From CAYLYM01 sp964387645 (GTDB lineage: Bacteria; Calditrichota; Calditrichia; RBG-13-44-9): a stretch of 7,774 bases of DNA. The stretch lies in assembly GCA_964387645.1 (NCBI GenBank), contig CAYLYM010000149.1, positions 1 through 7,774 of the forward strand, written 5' to 3'. The notes beneath the pieces were generated by a model. It was not told the origin of the DNA, ran no database searches, and was given only the letters and a program-made list of their open reading frames with translations. Positions 7,404 through 7,774 of this stretch are shown here, piece after piece; within the stretch, counting starts at the first letter, position 1; each line of letters begins with the position of its first letter. A program made the translations under genes and the position numbers.

Positions 7404-7692
7404 GTTCTTTATTGAGAATTAAATTTAATATAAATTAGATTTATTACAAATAGGTAATTCAGAGTAGCAGATCAACACTTTTACTTTGAATGGTATGATT
7501 TTTGGCAAAGGAATGAAAAATAACCATTTATTTCGATTTATTCCAAAATTATTAATAATCCATCCTAAGTTACTGAATATATCAGAATTAAATGGTATCC
7601 GAATAAAGGTCTTGGTCTCGAAGCACTCAGATTTTGTCCTATTAGTGTTAAATAAACTTTAACTTTAAACTTTTTACCCCGAATTTTTAGCT

Positions 7693-7710
7693 CTCGCAAA
7701 GGCGCTAAAA
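7693..7710. repeat. Possible degenerate GCAAAGGCGC-type dispersed repeat
   Basis: CTCGCAAAGGCGCTAAAA resembles, from memory, the CGCAAAGACGCAAAG-like elements scattered in intergenic DNA of many bacterial genomes. Only one short copy is present in this window, so its repeat nature cannot be shown here. Confidence 0.25.
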
Positions 7711-7774
7711 CATGTTATTTAGTTGAACCTGAAAAAGTCTGTTTTACAGTCATTTCAAACAGCTTCTACTACAA

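Larger units (their letters stand above)
7394..7774. other. AT-rich region upstream of the SirB1-like gene, no convincing gene
   Basis: This 381-base stretch should contain the promoter of the minus-strand genes, but I see no strong promoter match. A plus-strand open frame of 55 codons (7495-7662) begins with ATG but has no Shine-Dalgarno site and no recognisable family motif, so it is not called a gene. The right part includes a short GCAAAGGCGC-type motif listed separately. Nothing else could be recognised up to the window edge. Confidence 0.5.

Noticed and set aside
7495..7662. 55-codon plus-strand open frame near the right end
   Set aside because: No Shine-Dalgarno sequence, no family motif, and composition as expected from AT-rich non-coding DNA.
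1..7774. Defence system, toxin-antitoxin pair, CRISPR array, tRNA or insertion sequence
   Set aside because: No spaced direct repeats, transposase motifs, terminal inverted repeats, tRNA-like folds or paired small genes were found on either strand.

Overview
The window is AT-rich bacterial DNA carrying five intact or near-intact genes in two convergent groups, plus one gene remnant between them. The organism cannot be named from this sequence. Secreted esterases with short hydrophobic signal peptides, AT-rich spacers, clear Shine-Dalgarno sites and the type of dihydrolipoyl dehydrogenase suggest a Gram-negative member of the FCB-like assemblage (Calditrichota/KSB1/Ignavibacteria style). That is inference with low confidence.

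Plus strand, 1-4545: three co-directional genes for handling plant or algal polysaccharide. They are (i) a secreted two-domain acetyl-xylan-esterase-like alpha/beta hydrolase, whose first domain keeps its triad while the second has lost its nucleophile and its end; (ii) a cytoplasmic TIM-barrel sugar phosphate isomerase/epimerase-type protein with a complete metal-binding set; (iii) a secreted CE15-type glucuronoyl esterase that appears to use the alternative position for its catalytic acid. The gaps are 253 and 77 bases, so genes ii and iii probably share a transcript and gene i may be read with them. A plausible scheme is that the two esterases strip acyl or lignin-ester decorations outside the cytoplasm, and the isomerase-like enzyme works on a released sugar or sugar acid inside. 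The substrate is not known.

Middle, 4546-5009: the convergent spacer. It has no intact gene, but on the minus strand it holds a short open stretch that reads as the C-terminal end of a second dihydrolipoyl dehydrogenase, with the catalytic histidine position changed. It lies just downstream of the intact lpd gene in the same orientation and looks like a decayed paralogue.

Minus strand, 7393-5010: a SirB1/transglutaminase-like protein, then dihydrolipoyl dehydrogenase after a 122-base gap. No E1 or E2 subunit of a 2-oxoacid dehydrogenase or glycine cleavage gene is visible, so the E3 subunit is encoded alone here.

Right end, 7394-7774: no convincing gene. It contains a short motif resembling a dispersed GCAAAGGCGC-type intergenic repeat. 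No RNA genes, CRISPR arrays, insertion sequences or defence systems were seen. The most interesting items are the lpd remnant, the half-dead tandem hydrolase and the altered acid site of the CE15 enzyme. No clearly new multi-gene system is evident.
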